Shown here in pieces: positions 10,891 through 25,356 of a stretch of 64,000 bases of DNA. The notes under the pieces are model-generated. The model was not told the origin of the DNA. It did not search any database and saw nothing but the letters and a program-made list of their open reading frames with translations. The stretch comes from Boletus sp. NGJ (taxonomy: Eukaryota > Basidiomycota > Agaricomycetes > Boletales > Boletaceae), in contig JAGTXK010000073.1 of NCBI GenBank assembly GCA_019096195.1, forward strand, positions 868,001 through 932,000. The letters run 5' to 3'. The first letter of the stretch is position 1, and each line of letters opens with the position of its first letter. The position numbers and the translations under genes were made by a program.

Positions 10891-13459
10891 ATGCAGCCAG
10901 TCTCCACCTTGACAGATTCTGGCTTCGTTCCTAGGAAAGAATTCATCCGCGACCAGCGCACGACCTCAGATTTCTCCCTACTAGCCATTTCCGGTTCGAG
11001 CTTCATCAGGCTTTACTCCTTCCCGCTCGAGGTCATCACAGACCTACGCCGTCTCTTTGACCACTTCTACCTCAACGCCGCTTGCCGCGAGGACACAACC
11101 CAAAAGCTGTGCGAATTTCAACTCCACGGCAAACCTTGGGCGTCCCCAAAGAGCGCACGTACGGAGCGCATCCTCCTCGATATCCTTGCCGTCATTTACA
11201 GGCATAGTTATACCATTCTCTCTACCATCGACTACGGACGCGAACGCGATGATCGTTTGGCAATCTCTTTCTCTCGGTTATCTACCCCGTCATTGCCAAT
11301 CCCACCCCATTCCCCCATTCCTGCTGGTTCTGGGAGCAACTTGTCTCACGGCACTGGTGGTAAGCATGAGAGGAAGAGCCCCTTTGCAATATCTTTCATC
11401 TCCAGCACCATCATGCGCGTCATATACCCTCCTTTGAACTTTACTCCGGCCATTCTACAGGCAGTTCGTGGCTCTTGGCCAAGAGGGGTTGTATCAGAGA
11501 AGAAGGTCGGGGATGCGGCATATGAGTTCAAGCTCAAGGGATACAGTTGTGTGTATACAATATATTTGTCATTTGCCTGCTACCAACTCTGTTCTCTCAG
11601 GGTTCAACGAGGATACATTTGCAACCGATTCCCTCCATCAAATCCTTTCTCTCCTGACTTCTCTCGATGGTCACGCCTGCACAATGGTTGCGTCTCTTTC
11701 GATCTGTGGTCGTTCGCGAGTGAAAGATTTGTGGGTTTTCATTGCACCTGGATCTTCGGACGACCAAAATTGGCCAGAGTCACCGATTAGTCAGTCTGGG
11801 TCTATGTTGGATGTCCGACGATCTATCAGAGCGTCTACACCTGAACCCGGGCACAACTCCGACGCGGGTATCATCCCAACGTCGTTGCATAGACGGGTAG
11901 CAACGGCCCCTCAGCATTTACTGCCTCCTCCAAACGTCCCATCTACCCCCCATCACACGCGAGCGGCCACCGAGACCAATGGCTTTCCAACACCGTTTCC
12001 CGCTCCGTCACCACTTGCATCCCCACACGGAGTCCCTGGTATCGGCATGCGTAAACCCGCTCCGAGAGCTCAGGTACCTGTGTCTGTGGACTTGAATGCG
12101 CACGACGACGACGACGACGACGATCGTTACCGTACCTCTTTGCCTAGTGCAGTGCCGAGTAATTGTGAGAATATGACTGGGGTCGGGACACTCAATCGAA
12201 ACAGATTTCTCTCTAAACACGTTCATACCCCGAACTCTGGAGAGCCGCCGGAGACTGCATGTGATGATGGAGGGACCGTTCACTCCCCTCCAGAACGACA
12301 CACAAACAATAGGTCGAGATCACCATCTCCGCACCGTCGAGTCAGCGCCATGCGGCCGGTATCAACGCGTTCAAAAACCCCACCGTTGCTTACTTCGCAC
12401 CAACGCGACCCTCGTACTTCTTCACCGCCACCAAGCGGGTCTCTGATGGGTATACCTCGGGCACAAGACTCTGTATTAGGAGAGAACCCGACACTTCTCA
12501 GCCCGGGAATGTTCCGCATACGAGATTCGGCATTTTCTTCTAATTCTGTTGACACTACGCGATCTTGCGATGTTCCCATCGTTCCCATCAGATGGACGGG
12601 ATTGGGTAAGCCAGAGGGGATTGAGAATATTGAGGAGGAGCAAGAGTTGTTTACCGAGGAACCCAGGCCTCACCCCGTTTTGCACACCCCAATGCTACCT
12701 GGAAGTTGGTCGATGACTCAAGAGGAGGAAGCATCCGGAGCCAATGATTCTTCGAAAACGGACGAGGCTACTGTTCGCCCTGACCACGGCAGGCATCCTG
12801 ACAGGTCTCTGCATGATGTCGAGGTACGGGTTGCTTCACCTGAACTTGTGCGTGATGGGGCTGTGCGCAAGAGTGAGGCTGGTATGATAGGGATGATAGA
12901 ACCTCGATCGCCACCCCCGCCCATACCTATTCCCTCGGGAGATAGCCCTGGCATGTCAAAGGGTAGCTGTAGTGCACCGGCCTCGCCGACGAAAACGGGA
13001 AGTCGAAGTGGCAGTGGCAATGGTTGGGTCCTAGTCAACGTGGAAGGCAAAGATCACGCTAATGGACACTCATCCACCCCCCTTGCGAGTCCCACCACAC
13101 TGAACCAGGATCGAGCTCGCAGGGTATCGCATATAAATGAGAAGGCACCCATGTCCACGACGGCCAAAGCTATCGTCATTATTGACGCCAAAGATGGCAA
13201 GAGTGCGAAAGTGCGCGGTGGTGGGTCGGGCCTACGCCGTCTCCTATCGCTCTCCCGACCCAATAAAGGTCCAGAGGACTTGGTAAATGATACGCGCCTT
13301 ACGCATACTCGATCTCATGAACTTCCGACAAACGGGACGAGTCAATGCAAAGAGTCGGTGCGCCAAGGGCGCTGTCGGAACAAACTCACTCGTCTCGGTG
13401 TATCTGAATCCTCGTCAAAACCACCAGACAATGGCAGAGTACGCGTGAATCTTAATTAA
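10891..13459 (+). CDS. Conserved basidiomycete-type protein of unknown function
   Basis: Two exons (10891-11548, 11601-13459) encode 838 residues. I do not recognise a family. The first 300 residues look globular and hydrophobic enough to fold (segments such as SFIRLYSFPLEV and MRVIYPPLNFTP). From about residue 310 the protein is low-complexity and rich in Ser, Pro and Thr, with a run of six aspartates coded near 12104-12121. Near the C-terminus a short segment, KAIVIIDAKDG, looks structured. The N-terminal segment GYSWFNEDTF is rebuilt across the intron using a GTGTGT donor at 11549; a donor at 11546 would also keep the frame and change two residues. No membrane segment or signal peptide is evident. 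Confidence 0.75.
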
Positions 13460-14354
13460 TGTTGTCATGGATTTCTGCTTCTCTTTCTTTTATCTTTTTC
13501 TTTCGTCCATCGTCTTCTCTTCATCTCTGCACGTTGTAAACCACGATTTGATCTGCAATGCATTGTATCTACTGTCATTCGTTTATCGTTACCTTCTTTA
13601 CGCAAATGATGTTTCCTTGCCTTTTGGTTAGGAGACGGGTAATGGCATGGCATTAATATTTTTTGCAGAATTTATATTTTATTTAGAGCGCCTCTGCCCA
13701 CGTGATCATTCTGATTCGTCACGTGGGAAAGGGTATCTGTTTCTCGAGAGTACTACCCACCTGGGCAAGCGGTCCCTCGGACGGTTTCTAGTCGCTGCGA
13801 TGCGACACGCGTCTAACACTGGGGTATCTATGGCACCAACAGATGTAAGACGGGGAAGTGGTCAGAAGGCACAGACCCATATGCGGGTCATGGCTGGAAA
13901 AGGGAGGTGACACGGGAGTCGGGGACGCGGAGGAGGCGAGTGGTGTGTCTTTTATGCGTAGCTCGCGAGGCTGGCTCGTCCGTGGCTCGCGGGCTGGTCG
14001 GTATGGAGAATATGATACTTGGCGGCCGCCGAGTGTTTGCGCTGGATTCGCGTCGCATGATGGGCGGATGGCCATGTTCCCGGTCGAGGACAAGAACGCT
14101 GCGAGATGGGATGAAGCTGGAGCGTTTGGGAAAATGGAATAGACGAGTGCTGTTTATTTGAATGATAATGGAGGGGACAGTAAAAAGTGGAATACATAGG
14201 AGGTTTCGGTCCCTTGTGCAGAGGCAAGTTGCAAAAATGCACAGGGACCGCCGTAGCGGCTGCATGCCAACGTTTCCTCCCTAATAGCCACTCGCGGCCA
14301 TTCCCTCCATTTCCCGCATTCTCCCATTTTCTTTTTTTCTCTTCTCATCCTACA
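13460..14354. other. Intergenic region with a paired E-box
   Basis: The 895 bases between two tandem genes hold no supportable coding region. The notable element is the inverted repeat at 13697-13727 with two CACGTG cores, listed separately. The last 100 bases before 14355 are C/T-rich (TTTCTTTTTTTCTC), as expected for a leader. Confidence 0.5.
13697..13727. promoter_or_regulatory. Inverted repeat with two CACGTG E-boxes
   Basis: The arms CCCACGTGA (13697-13705) and TCACGTGGG (13719-13727) are perfect reverse complements separated by 13 bases. Each arm contains the palindrome CACGTG, the core site of bHLH factors such as Cbf1 and Pho4 in fungi. It lies about 630 bases upstream of the ISWI-subunit gene. 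Binding is inferred from the core motif only. Confidence 0.55.
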
Positions 14355-17300
14355 ATGCCAACATGCCGGCGCAAACGTGTAGTGCTCACAGAACCCTCAC
14401 AAGCTCTCCTCGAAGCCGCACAGTCGAATCCCGACAAGGAGGTTTATTATCTCCATCAAACCGGAGAGATATTTGAAACCTATGAGTCCGTGCAACCCAC
14501 TACCCCCCCTCGTCCCTTCCCGACTGACTCTCCTTCCCGTCTTCAGGGCATATGCGGCGAGAATGTCCTTCTACAGACTGAAACAGTTCCAGTGCGAGGT
14601 CACAGGCAAGAGCGGCCTTGACTACTTCCAGGCGCTCGAGAGTGAACAGCAAGAGGCCCAGACAATGCACTCCAGGTTCCCTGAACCACTGAAAGCTGCT
14701 GTTCTCAAGGCGGTTCAATGGCGTATGTACCCCTTTTGCCTGTCCTCTTGCCATTGTAACTGACGTATTCCGGATACGAACTTAGAGGTCGTAGGTCGTT
14801 TGGACCATTTAGTGGAGGCTGTTTTTGAACGATTCAAGGACCGGTACTTCGCGGATGAAAGTAGGTCTTCTTCTTGTACAGTCTCATCAGTCCTGATCAC
14901 CCCCACTTATCTCATCAGAGGTTTTTGTCGACGTACAGGGGGATAAGTGAGCCCATGTTTTGATTAACATCCAGTCATCTCATACCCTTCAGGTTCTACG
15001 CCAAAGTTCTTCGAGTCTATCCACCAAAGACATTCCCCGAGGTCACAGAGGCTTTGCCGCTGAATCAAGCTTCTTCGTCCACTTCTCCGGTTCAGACCCC
15101 CCCAGTGGACACCACAAACGACGTGCAAATACACAAGATCGGAGGTGACTTGAAGATACCCACTAAAGAAGCACACGCCAAGGATGATCCGCTCCAGTAC
15201 ATTTACCAGATTCAAATCCTGGAGGAGTCCCACGACAAAAGTCATGAAAAAGGAAAAGCTGCCCAAAAGGACAAGGGACAGTGGAGTGGTAGATTGGTTG
15301 ATGTTCGGTGTAACACGATGAGGCACGTCGATGTCATAAGATTGAAAGCATCTGATCTAACGTTTATTTTATTTTCTGTTAGTCGTGACCGTCTGGCTTT
15401 CTCCAAGTCAATTCTCCGGAGGTTCATCCGTGATTGTGTTGACCGTGACGCAGCCGTGGCTTCGCCTTGGACAGTAAAGGAGGCGATCGCCAGGCACTAT
15501 GGCGTGGATTCTATTATGCCAGAGGAAACTCGGAAAGGCGTCGAAAACATTAAGAGAGGTGAGATTGACAAGCGGAAAAAGATCTGGGAGGAAAAGGAAG
15601 GACCTCCAACAAAGAAACAAAAAAAGTTGACGGCAGCTCAAGAAGAGAGGGGTGAGTTGATGCTATACATCTCGCTGTGTATCCTCAGTCGGCCTTAGTG
15701 AAATCCCTTGCTGCTGCTGCAGAAAAGCGAGAGCGGGAAGTGCGTGAGAAGGTAGCAAGGCAGCAGAAAGCCAAAGAAGAGGCTGAGCGACTTGCGGCGG
15801 AAAGAAAAAAGAAGAAGCCTATTCGCTACCCGACTGAGGATCTGGATGTTCGCATTTCGGATAAGGAGAAAAAAGCTGGTATCAAGGTCAAGAAACCGAT
15901 TCCTAGCCGAGCGCACTTGCCCTTCGGCGAAGACCAGGCTACTTTCGAGTCTTTTCTCATGGCCTGGAATTTCATGGTTGTGTATGGGTGAGTTGGTGTT
16001 AGGTTCTCGCAAAACTTCCGCTCTGATGCTGCATCGCAGTCAGCCGTTGCACATTTCTCCTCTTACGATGGACGACTTTGAACACGCGCTTCGGCATTCC
16101 GTCATAGAACCTCCATGCCCTTTGCTCTGCGAGATACACGCCACGCTCATTTATAATTTGCGCACTGTGCCGTTTAATCGCCATAGTGCCGTACTTTCCT
16201 TATTGCATGTGAAGGATACTCTGCAGGAAGAGCACAGACTTTTGGGCATTACAATTGACCAACTGGCAGCCGCGATGGCTGATGTAGGGAATAATTGGGA
16301 ACGTGTCCCACTTCGCACTCAAGATTCGAGAGCTGGCTGGGAAGATGCCTTGGTTGGATGTCTGAAAGACGTGGGTGGTGCAACGTCTCATATTCTTGGT
16401 CGCTAAAGGGCTTCTCCAGCACGCTACATTGGAAACTTTCCCCCGCCTACGAGAGGTACTGACGAGGCTGCTCTTTGCACCTGAACCGAACGTGGAATTG
16501 TCCTCCGGTTCATCCAGCTCACGGGTTTCCACGCCTGTCTCTTATTCGTTAACGTCATCACCCGGGGAGCGCTATCACGCCCTTCCACCTCCTGATCGCA
16601 TTGCTATCTTGGCCTTTTTGTGCAACATCTCTGTGTCGAGCAAGGCAATCCACACCCACATGGAAACATGCGAGGAGTCTTTGACTGCGTTACGGAAAGA
16701 AAAAATTGAAATCAACCGATTGAAAAAGCAGTAGTAAGTATGACGAGACATTAGTGCGCAAAAAAAAAGTGATGTTTATCGACAGTGCCGAGGAGATGAA
16801 CGCTCTTGTGGGCGACGCGGGCCCGAAGAAAGAACCAACTCCTGTCGGGACAGAGGAAGATGTTGCTACGCATGAGTCGAGCGACCTATCAGATGCACCG
16901 TCAGAGGAAGGTTCGGAGACCACTTCAGCGACCAGTGGTCGTCAGAAAATTACATCACGGCAAAAAGACCTCCGCCAGAGAGCTCATGCTCAGGCACACG
17001 CGAAACAAAGGGAAATTGCACGCGCGAAAGTTGCCGCAGAAAAGCAAGCACAAGCAGAACACCGTCGTCTTGACGAAGAAGTCAACAAACTTGAACGTCG
17101 ATTGGAGAGCATCGAGCGAGAGTTCCGAAAGCTGCTCGGAGCTATCAGAGTTAAGCCACTGGGCAAAGATCGGTTCCACAATCGAGTTTGGTGGTTTGAC
17201 GGCATGGGTTCCATGTCTCTGTTGGGTAGCGGAGGCGTCGTCCAGTACGGTGCTGGTCGTATATTTCTTCAAGGACCGACTGAAATGGAAGTGGAAATGA

Positions 17301-17761
17301 TGTCAAGAAGAGATGAAAATGACGTTGATGCCAGAAGACAAGAGGAAGAAGGGGAGGGTCTGTTAGCTCCTGGAGAGTGGGCAGTATACACGGAGCCCGA
17401 GGAGGTGGGGAAATCCATATCGCGAGGTGACAGTACAACTGATCGCATCACATCAGGTAGACGAGTTTGTGGCGTGGCTGAACCCGAAAGGCGTCCGAGA
17501 ACTAGCACTCAAGAACGCGTTCACGAAATGGTGGAATCACATCGCACCTGGGATGCGTAAACGTCTCTCGGTTCGTTATCTCGCAAGTGGGGAGATGGTC
17601 GGCTGACTGACGGCTGACTGAATTCGCTGTAGGATCTGAACGTGAGTGCTAAGCTGCCAGAAGCGCGCCGTTCGACAAGAGTAAAGACGAGTGTCGGACA
17701 CGATATATTGAGGGAGACGTATATGATGTGGACAAACCGTCGAGCGGTGAACTCTTCGTAA
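14355..17761 (+). CDS. ITC1: ISWI complex accessory subunit, Itc1/Acf1-like (WAC, DDT, WHIM)
   Basis: Twelve exons (14355-14485, 14547-14722, 14786-14860, 14919-14946, 14993-15322, 15383-15651, 15699-15987, 16040-16370, 16420-16733, 16786-17404, 17457-17570, 17633-17761) give 935 codons. Residues 1-150 form a WAC domain (MPTCRRKRVVL; FETYEAYAARMSFY; HSRFPEPLKAAVL; DRYFADEKVFV). A long charged region follows, then a DDT domain (LPFGEDQATFESFLMAW), a coiled coil and a WHIM-type end (GKDRFHNRVWWFDG; FVAWLNPKGVREL). Such subunits partner the Isw2/SNF2H ATPase and guide nucleosome spacing in the nucleus. The intron 15323-15382 starts with GC, is 60 nt and is stop-free. The terminal exon gives ARRSTRVKTS, conserved in fungal homologs as I remember them. 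Confidence 0.88.
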
Positions 17762-17963
17762 AGGGGGGCAAGCGATGTGGATTGATCGACTTGTTGGCTG
17801 CCTCGACTGATAACACGGCAATACTTAGAAGAGCAAACATCTCTATTTATCGACATGTATGTAGATGTGACATTTTGTGACCGTTTGATCCGTCTGATTT
17901 AATTGGCCGTATTATATTCCGGAGCTTGCATAAATACCATCGGGGATCTCCTAGTCGCAAAGA

Positions 17964-20205
17964 ATGTCTTCCCTTCCAAACTCTTTCACCTACGGTTCTG
18001 TCTCCAGCGGAAACAGCGTCCGGGATGCATTCGCTTCCTGTAAGTATCCTCCTCGCCTGCTGGTCCCAATCGTTTGATTCCCATCCCTCTCCAGATTATC
18101 GCTCGCAGTACTATCCCAGCTCAAACGTGCAGGCATCTGACTTGGCGAACAATGAACCTCCCCTCTCGGTGCCAGTGGACCCTTTAGACTTCGTTGCCGA
18201 TTCGTGTGCAGAAAGACATCCTCGGTGCATGCGAGTCCCAGGACAGAACTCTGCATCACTCCAAGTTTCCGATGCGGCACTCCACAGGGCCGGTACGAGA
18301 GGGTGTCCTAGTCCTCGCCAACCCATTGGAGCTTACAGGGTTGGCGAAACTACCCCTTTACTGAGGAAAGCCGCTTCCTTCACGGTGCCCCCGCGTAACC
18401 CTGCTCCAGCCTCTGCCGGTCGCATGAATTACAAGTCTTTCAGTCATCCCGATGGTCCCAATACTGTGCCGCAGGACTCGACTCCTGTCCTGTCGACCAC
18501 GATTGTTGAGCATCATTACAAAGGCAAGAGTACCTACGGTCAGACGGTGAGCTTGGTGAAGAATCACCTTTTCAAGCGATGTTGAATGCGGTCTTTAGCT
18601 ATTCAATTGCATCGCGGTTCTTCTGGGGATTGGCATGCTCTCCGAGCCGCTGGCATTTGCATATGCAGGATGGTTGTGGGGCACGGTCCTTATCACCTTT
18701 TTTGGCCTCGTCACCTGTTACACGTGAGTTGTTCTCGGCGCTTGACAATTTGATCTAATCCTGGAGTTCAGCGCAAAACTACTCGCGCACGAGATTCTGG
18801 ATGACCCCCGCCTGCGTTCATATGCTGACATCGGTCGAAAAGCATTTGGTCCCAAGTCATCCCTATTGACAAACTTCTTGTTCTGTCTCGAGCTCTTTTC
18901 TCTCAGGTATATATGCATTTATCTTTTCCGGAATCGGTTTGATTAATCAGATTCCGCCAGTGTCGTTCTTGTCACACTAACGGCTGATTCTTTGGAAGCA
19001 GTCTTGCCCGCTTACTCCGCCAATACCTACAAGGTCTTTTCTCTTTTCATGTAATTTCTGTTTTTCTTATTTGCTGGCATTATGATATTTACATCTCAAC
19101 CGCACAGCTTAGCCCCGACGGTTTTCATGCCCTTATCTATACTTTCGTTCACATCACTACTGGGAATTAGTTCGACGTTGCTCATCATCGCAGTGATATT
19201 CACAGATGGGTTTTCGAAACCAGATTCTCCGGGTAGCCTATGGAGTCCAGCGCACACATACATCTCCCCTGGGACTCTGGGAGAGGTTGGGGTAGCATTC
19301 GGTTTGTTCATGGCCGGAGTGAGTAGCCCGTGTTGTTTGTTGCGTGCAGGGTTAAATTTCCAGCCAGTTCTCGGGCCATGTTGTTATACCCTCGCTGGCT
19401 CGCGACATGATAGACCCCTTACAATTTGATCATATGGCCAACCGGGCATTTGTAAGTCAATTGAATCCGGTGCGGGAAAATCCCTGTTAAATCGCTTCAA
19501 AGTTGGTTGCAACGTTGCTGTATGCCATTATCGGGTACGCAGGGTATCTTATGTTTGGCAATACGGTGAGCGATGAGGTGCGATCGTATGTTTCGGCCCC
19601 ATAATGTACAACCTCACCCAAGCATCGCAGATAAGCAAGGATTTACTCGCCACACCTGGATATAATTCAGTGTTAAATCAAATAGTGATGTGGTTGCTTG
19701 TCATTACTCCTTTGTAAGAAGTGGTCCATTGCATCTCATATTTCTCTTCGCCTGAATATTGACCATTAGATCGAAGTTCGCTTTGAGTACCAGGCCAGTC
19801 AGTGCTTTGTTACTGCCTGTTGTGTAACTTGCTGATCATCTAATGTAGCTGAACATCATTTTAGAGAGTATGTTGGGTTTGGAAACCAGTCCTTCACCAG
19901 TCTCTGTGGAGGACGGGAAAGCGTTCACACCAGAGAGTCGACAGAATTTGACAAAGCGGATTCTCGTGGCTCTTGAGCGTATCATGGTCCCGGTCATGTC
20001 GATCCTGGTTTCAATCATTGTTCCACAATTTAGTTCCCTGATGGCGTTCCTTGGTTCCTTTTCTGCTTTTGTCATCTGCGTCATTGGTCCGATTTCCGCG
20101 AAAATCGCGATGACCGGGCAGTGTCGATGGTACGATGTAGTTCTGCTGGGCGTCTCCACCTTGATGGCGGTGTGGGGAACATTCTCTGCATTTTGGACAA
20201 CGTGA
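17964..20205 (+). CDS. AAAP-family vacuolar amino-acid transporter (Avt-like)
   Basis: Eleven exons (17964-18039, 18095-18546, 18599-18723, 18772-18906, 18961-19050, 19108-19318, 19368-19451, 19503-19577, 19631-19713, 19770-19797, 19849-20205) give 571 residues. A hydrophilic N-terminal tail of about 175 residues precedes roughly ten or eleven membrane segments. The first, LFNCIAVLLGIGMLSEPLAF, is the amino-acid/auxin permease signature; GHVVIPSLARDM and GYAGYLMFGN follow. Yeast Avt proteins of this family move neutral amino acids across the vacuolar membrane by proton exchange, and the long tail fits Avt1/Avt3 types. The exact substrate is unknown. Two small exons (28 and 75 nt) sit inside the membrane core. 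Confidence 0.88.
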
Positions 20206-20314
20206 AGACGACGGACGGACTCAGATGCAGATGCTAGTAAGACAATAGAATTCAACACGTTGACGTATACGAGGCCAACCAGCACAACCACATAGAACTA
20301 GACGTGTAATACGA

Positions 20315-21191
20315 CTATTTTGCTTGCACGGAGTGCGTGATAACCTTTGATAGTTCTACAGACCGCTAAGATGATGCATGTAGTGAGACGGAAAGCCACT
20401 CACGGGGTAACTTTACATTTTCGCGGATAATAACAGATTCTATCTGGTTATCCGGATTGGGGGGGATCGAGACAACTTGTCCATCGATGGTCCATCCCTG
20501 CTTTGATACCCAGGCTGCAAGCTGGGGTCCTGCTAGATCAACATATGACCCAAGTCTCTCCAATCCTATGCGCGTGAAAGTAGCCTTGACGGCACGAGCA
20601 GCGACCTCTCGAATAGCATCCTCAAAACCTATGCATTCTATCGTGTAATTTTCCCTCAAGGATTCGAGTTTTTCAGACCTGTAGAAAGTCCAGAACGCTG
20701 GGAAGCGACACTGATGGAGGAGATCATAAATGTTCATGAGTATTGGGAGAAGGGTCGGGAGTGGATCGGGTTCATCAGTGTTGGCGTTGGGCAGTCTGTC
20801 ATCCAGGAGGGATATGCAAAGGTTGAAATCCGGAAAAGGCTCAGCAGTTAGGGCCTTGAGAAGAATGTTGATGACCACATCTGGGTTATATAGGTCTGGG
20901 TTAAACTGGTACCTACTACGTAGTTAGCCCCGAGGACGTGTCCCAGTAAACTAAACATACAGTTTCAGGATGGCGAGATTGGCGAGGCAATCGTATTCCT
21001 CGCTCCTGATTTGATGGTAGAGGTAGTCCTCCAAAATTCCGACATTGGATGGATTATACCGATCTAAAATCGACCGGGTCTCTCAGATCCCAAGGACGCG
21101 AGTGAAACGACGTACCGACGCCTGATACAAGGTTCTCGATTAGCTCTGTCCGTGTGGAAGGTGTTAGCCATTCCGCTGTTGCTAAAGCCAT
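20315..21191 (-). CDS. EIF3K: Translation initiation factor eIF3 subunit K
   Basis: Four exons (21116-21191, 20961-21063, 20404-20912, 20315-20355) give 242 residues, the usual length for eIF3k. The start WLTPSTRTELIENLV leads into NPSNVGILEDYL and NLAILKLYQFNPDLYN, followed by VVINILLKALTAEPFPDF, a HEAT-like helical repeat. The second half is the winged-helix/PCI-like part (NYTIECIGFEDAIREVAA) and the protein ends LPQLSKVITHSVQAK. eIF3k is a non-core, peripheral subunit of eIF3 present in filamentous fungi but lost from budding yeast. The gene is head to head with the WD40 gene at 21410, sharing a 218-base intergenic region. Confidence 0.92.
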
Positions 21192-21409
21192 TTGCCTCGA
21201 GTTTTTCTCGTAGTCAAAGTTAGACGCGCCAGATTAGCAAATTGGTGCGTGTGGGATGTGACCCCGAAACCGCTCACACGACATCTGAAATCCCCTTTCA
21301 AAAATTCGGCGAGCATAAAGTCATACAGTAGTGTTCAAAGCGTCAGTCTATCTGGAGCAAGGTACACCCCAACGTTCTAACTCATCAAGTATCTTTATTC
21401 AGAGAGACC

Positions 21410-22869
<1,460 letters not shown>

Positions 22870-22885
22870 ATATTAGTGTAAATAA

Positions 22886-24136
<1,251 letters not shown>

Positions 24137-24242
24137 GTGGGTGCGATATTGGTGGATTTTAGTGTATCAGTAGCAGTGTTGTCGAGCGCAGTCTGCGGTT
24201 CCAATGGGATTTCATGATGTATTCGGACGGATTACGACTAAG

Positions 24243-25238
24243 CTAAGTTATGTCGGTACAACTTGTACCCGCACGTTTTCTACGTCTCTTGCGTTTTTGC
24301 ACCGCAGCGACTTTTCCATCCTCCTCAACCTCAGTACTCTTCCTCTTTTGTCCCGTAACTGCATCAGCATTTAGAGCCTTATCACTAGCGAGGGGAGTTA
24401 GATATAGGTTGTCTTGTACGAGGTACTGCCTTTTTCTTCATGCTCAGAGGGTTTGGACCCTTTGGAGTCCTCCTTCTGCGAGGAGGCTCAACAGGGGCGT
24501 CAGCTCTGATGGTAGCCAGTTCTGCAGCGCTGGGATGAAATGCCTTTTCTTCGTTCTAGACCCCAAGAATTAGTAGCCGCATGACCAGGTCTCAGTGGAA
24601 GACATGCCTGTTGTTTGGCTTTCAACGTTGCATCGTTCGGGGGTTCTAAAATCATCACTGCACGATTGATGTGGACGATGGGCACTGCAGGTATCAGCCG
24701 CAGTTTGATGCGGAGCGTTTTCGACTGAGTCGCTATGACATAGCGGTGCTTGTTGGAGTCACCTACAGAAACGTCAAAACTACATGCATCGACTGAAAAT
24801 GAGAGTGGCTTTCCGATTACGCTTGCGATGCACTCTTCCCCAAGTATGGCTTCTCTGTGATTACATTTTCTACGTTCGAATGATTTTGCGAGATCAACCG
24901 CCGTCTGCTGTGACTTTCCCTGCAGATACAATTCATGAATGCAGCATTGCGTGATCACTGGGTGACAGGCTAGTCAGGCTATCCGGGACAAGCGGTGATA
25001 ATCAAGTTTCGTACTAAGCTTGACGCTTCCTTGGAGCACAATGCTCATTTGCTGTTGCAAGTCTGTCTTGGCCGCCACAGCCAATCTGCACATATCGGAG
25101 TCAACTAGGCTTATGTGAGCTCGGATTGGATTGGCGTGAGGCAGACATACCCAGGACTTGGTAAGGCTGCCGAAATCCAAATGATAGGCAGTACAGTGAC
25201 ATGAGCTTTCTGTAGGTTTTCGCCCTCTTTTGCCTCAT
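24243..25238 (-). CDS. UTP23: Utp23, PIN-domain rRNA-processing factor of the small-subunit processome
   Basis: Exons 25151-25238, 25015-25104, 24608-24957, 24427-24555 and 24243-24377 give 264 codons. The N-terminus MRQKRAKTYRKLM and FGFRQPYQVL is the Utp23/Fcf1 signature. The PIN-like fold continues with LVDSDMCRLA, ITQCCIHELY, FERRKCNHRE and NKHRYVIATQS. The tail has TPKGPNPLSMKKK, the conserved Utp23 end, and a basic stretch KRKRRRKRAG for nucleolar retention. Utp23 acts in 18S rRNA maturation and release of snR30. An in-frame 51-nt block (24763-24813) between ECIASVI and GDSNKH looks like an intron but lacks a GT donor; without it the protein is 246 residues. Intron 24556-24607 starts with GC. 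The start is 118 bases from that of EMC7, which is divergent. Confidence 0.88.
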
Positions 25239-25356
25239 GATGGGCAATGTACTCAGCTGTTGAGCTGCAAGCCGCAGGAAGCGGGTCGGGGTGATTATTT
25301 GGTTTTGTTATGCATGAGCTTTAGTCAAGTTCATGTGCACTTCCACCAGCGTCACC

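Noticed and set aside
16734-16754. A 21-nt GT-AG intron in the ISWI-subunit gene
   Set aside because: Too short to be spliced; extending to the acceptor at 16785 gives a 52-nt intron and restores KKQYAEEMNALV.
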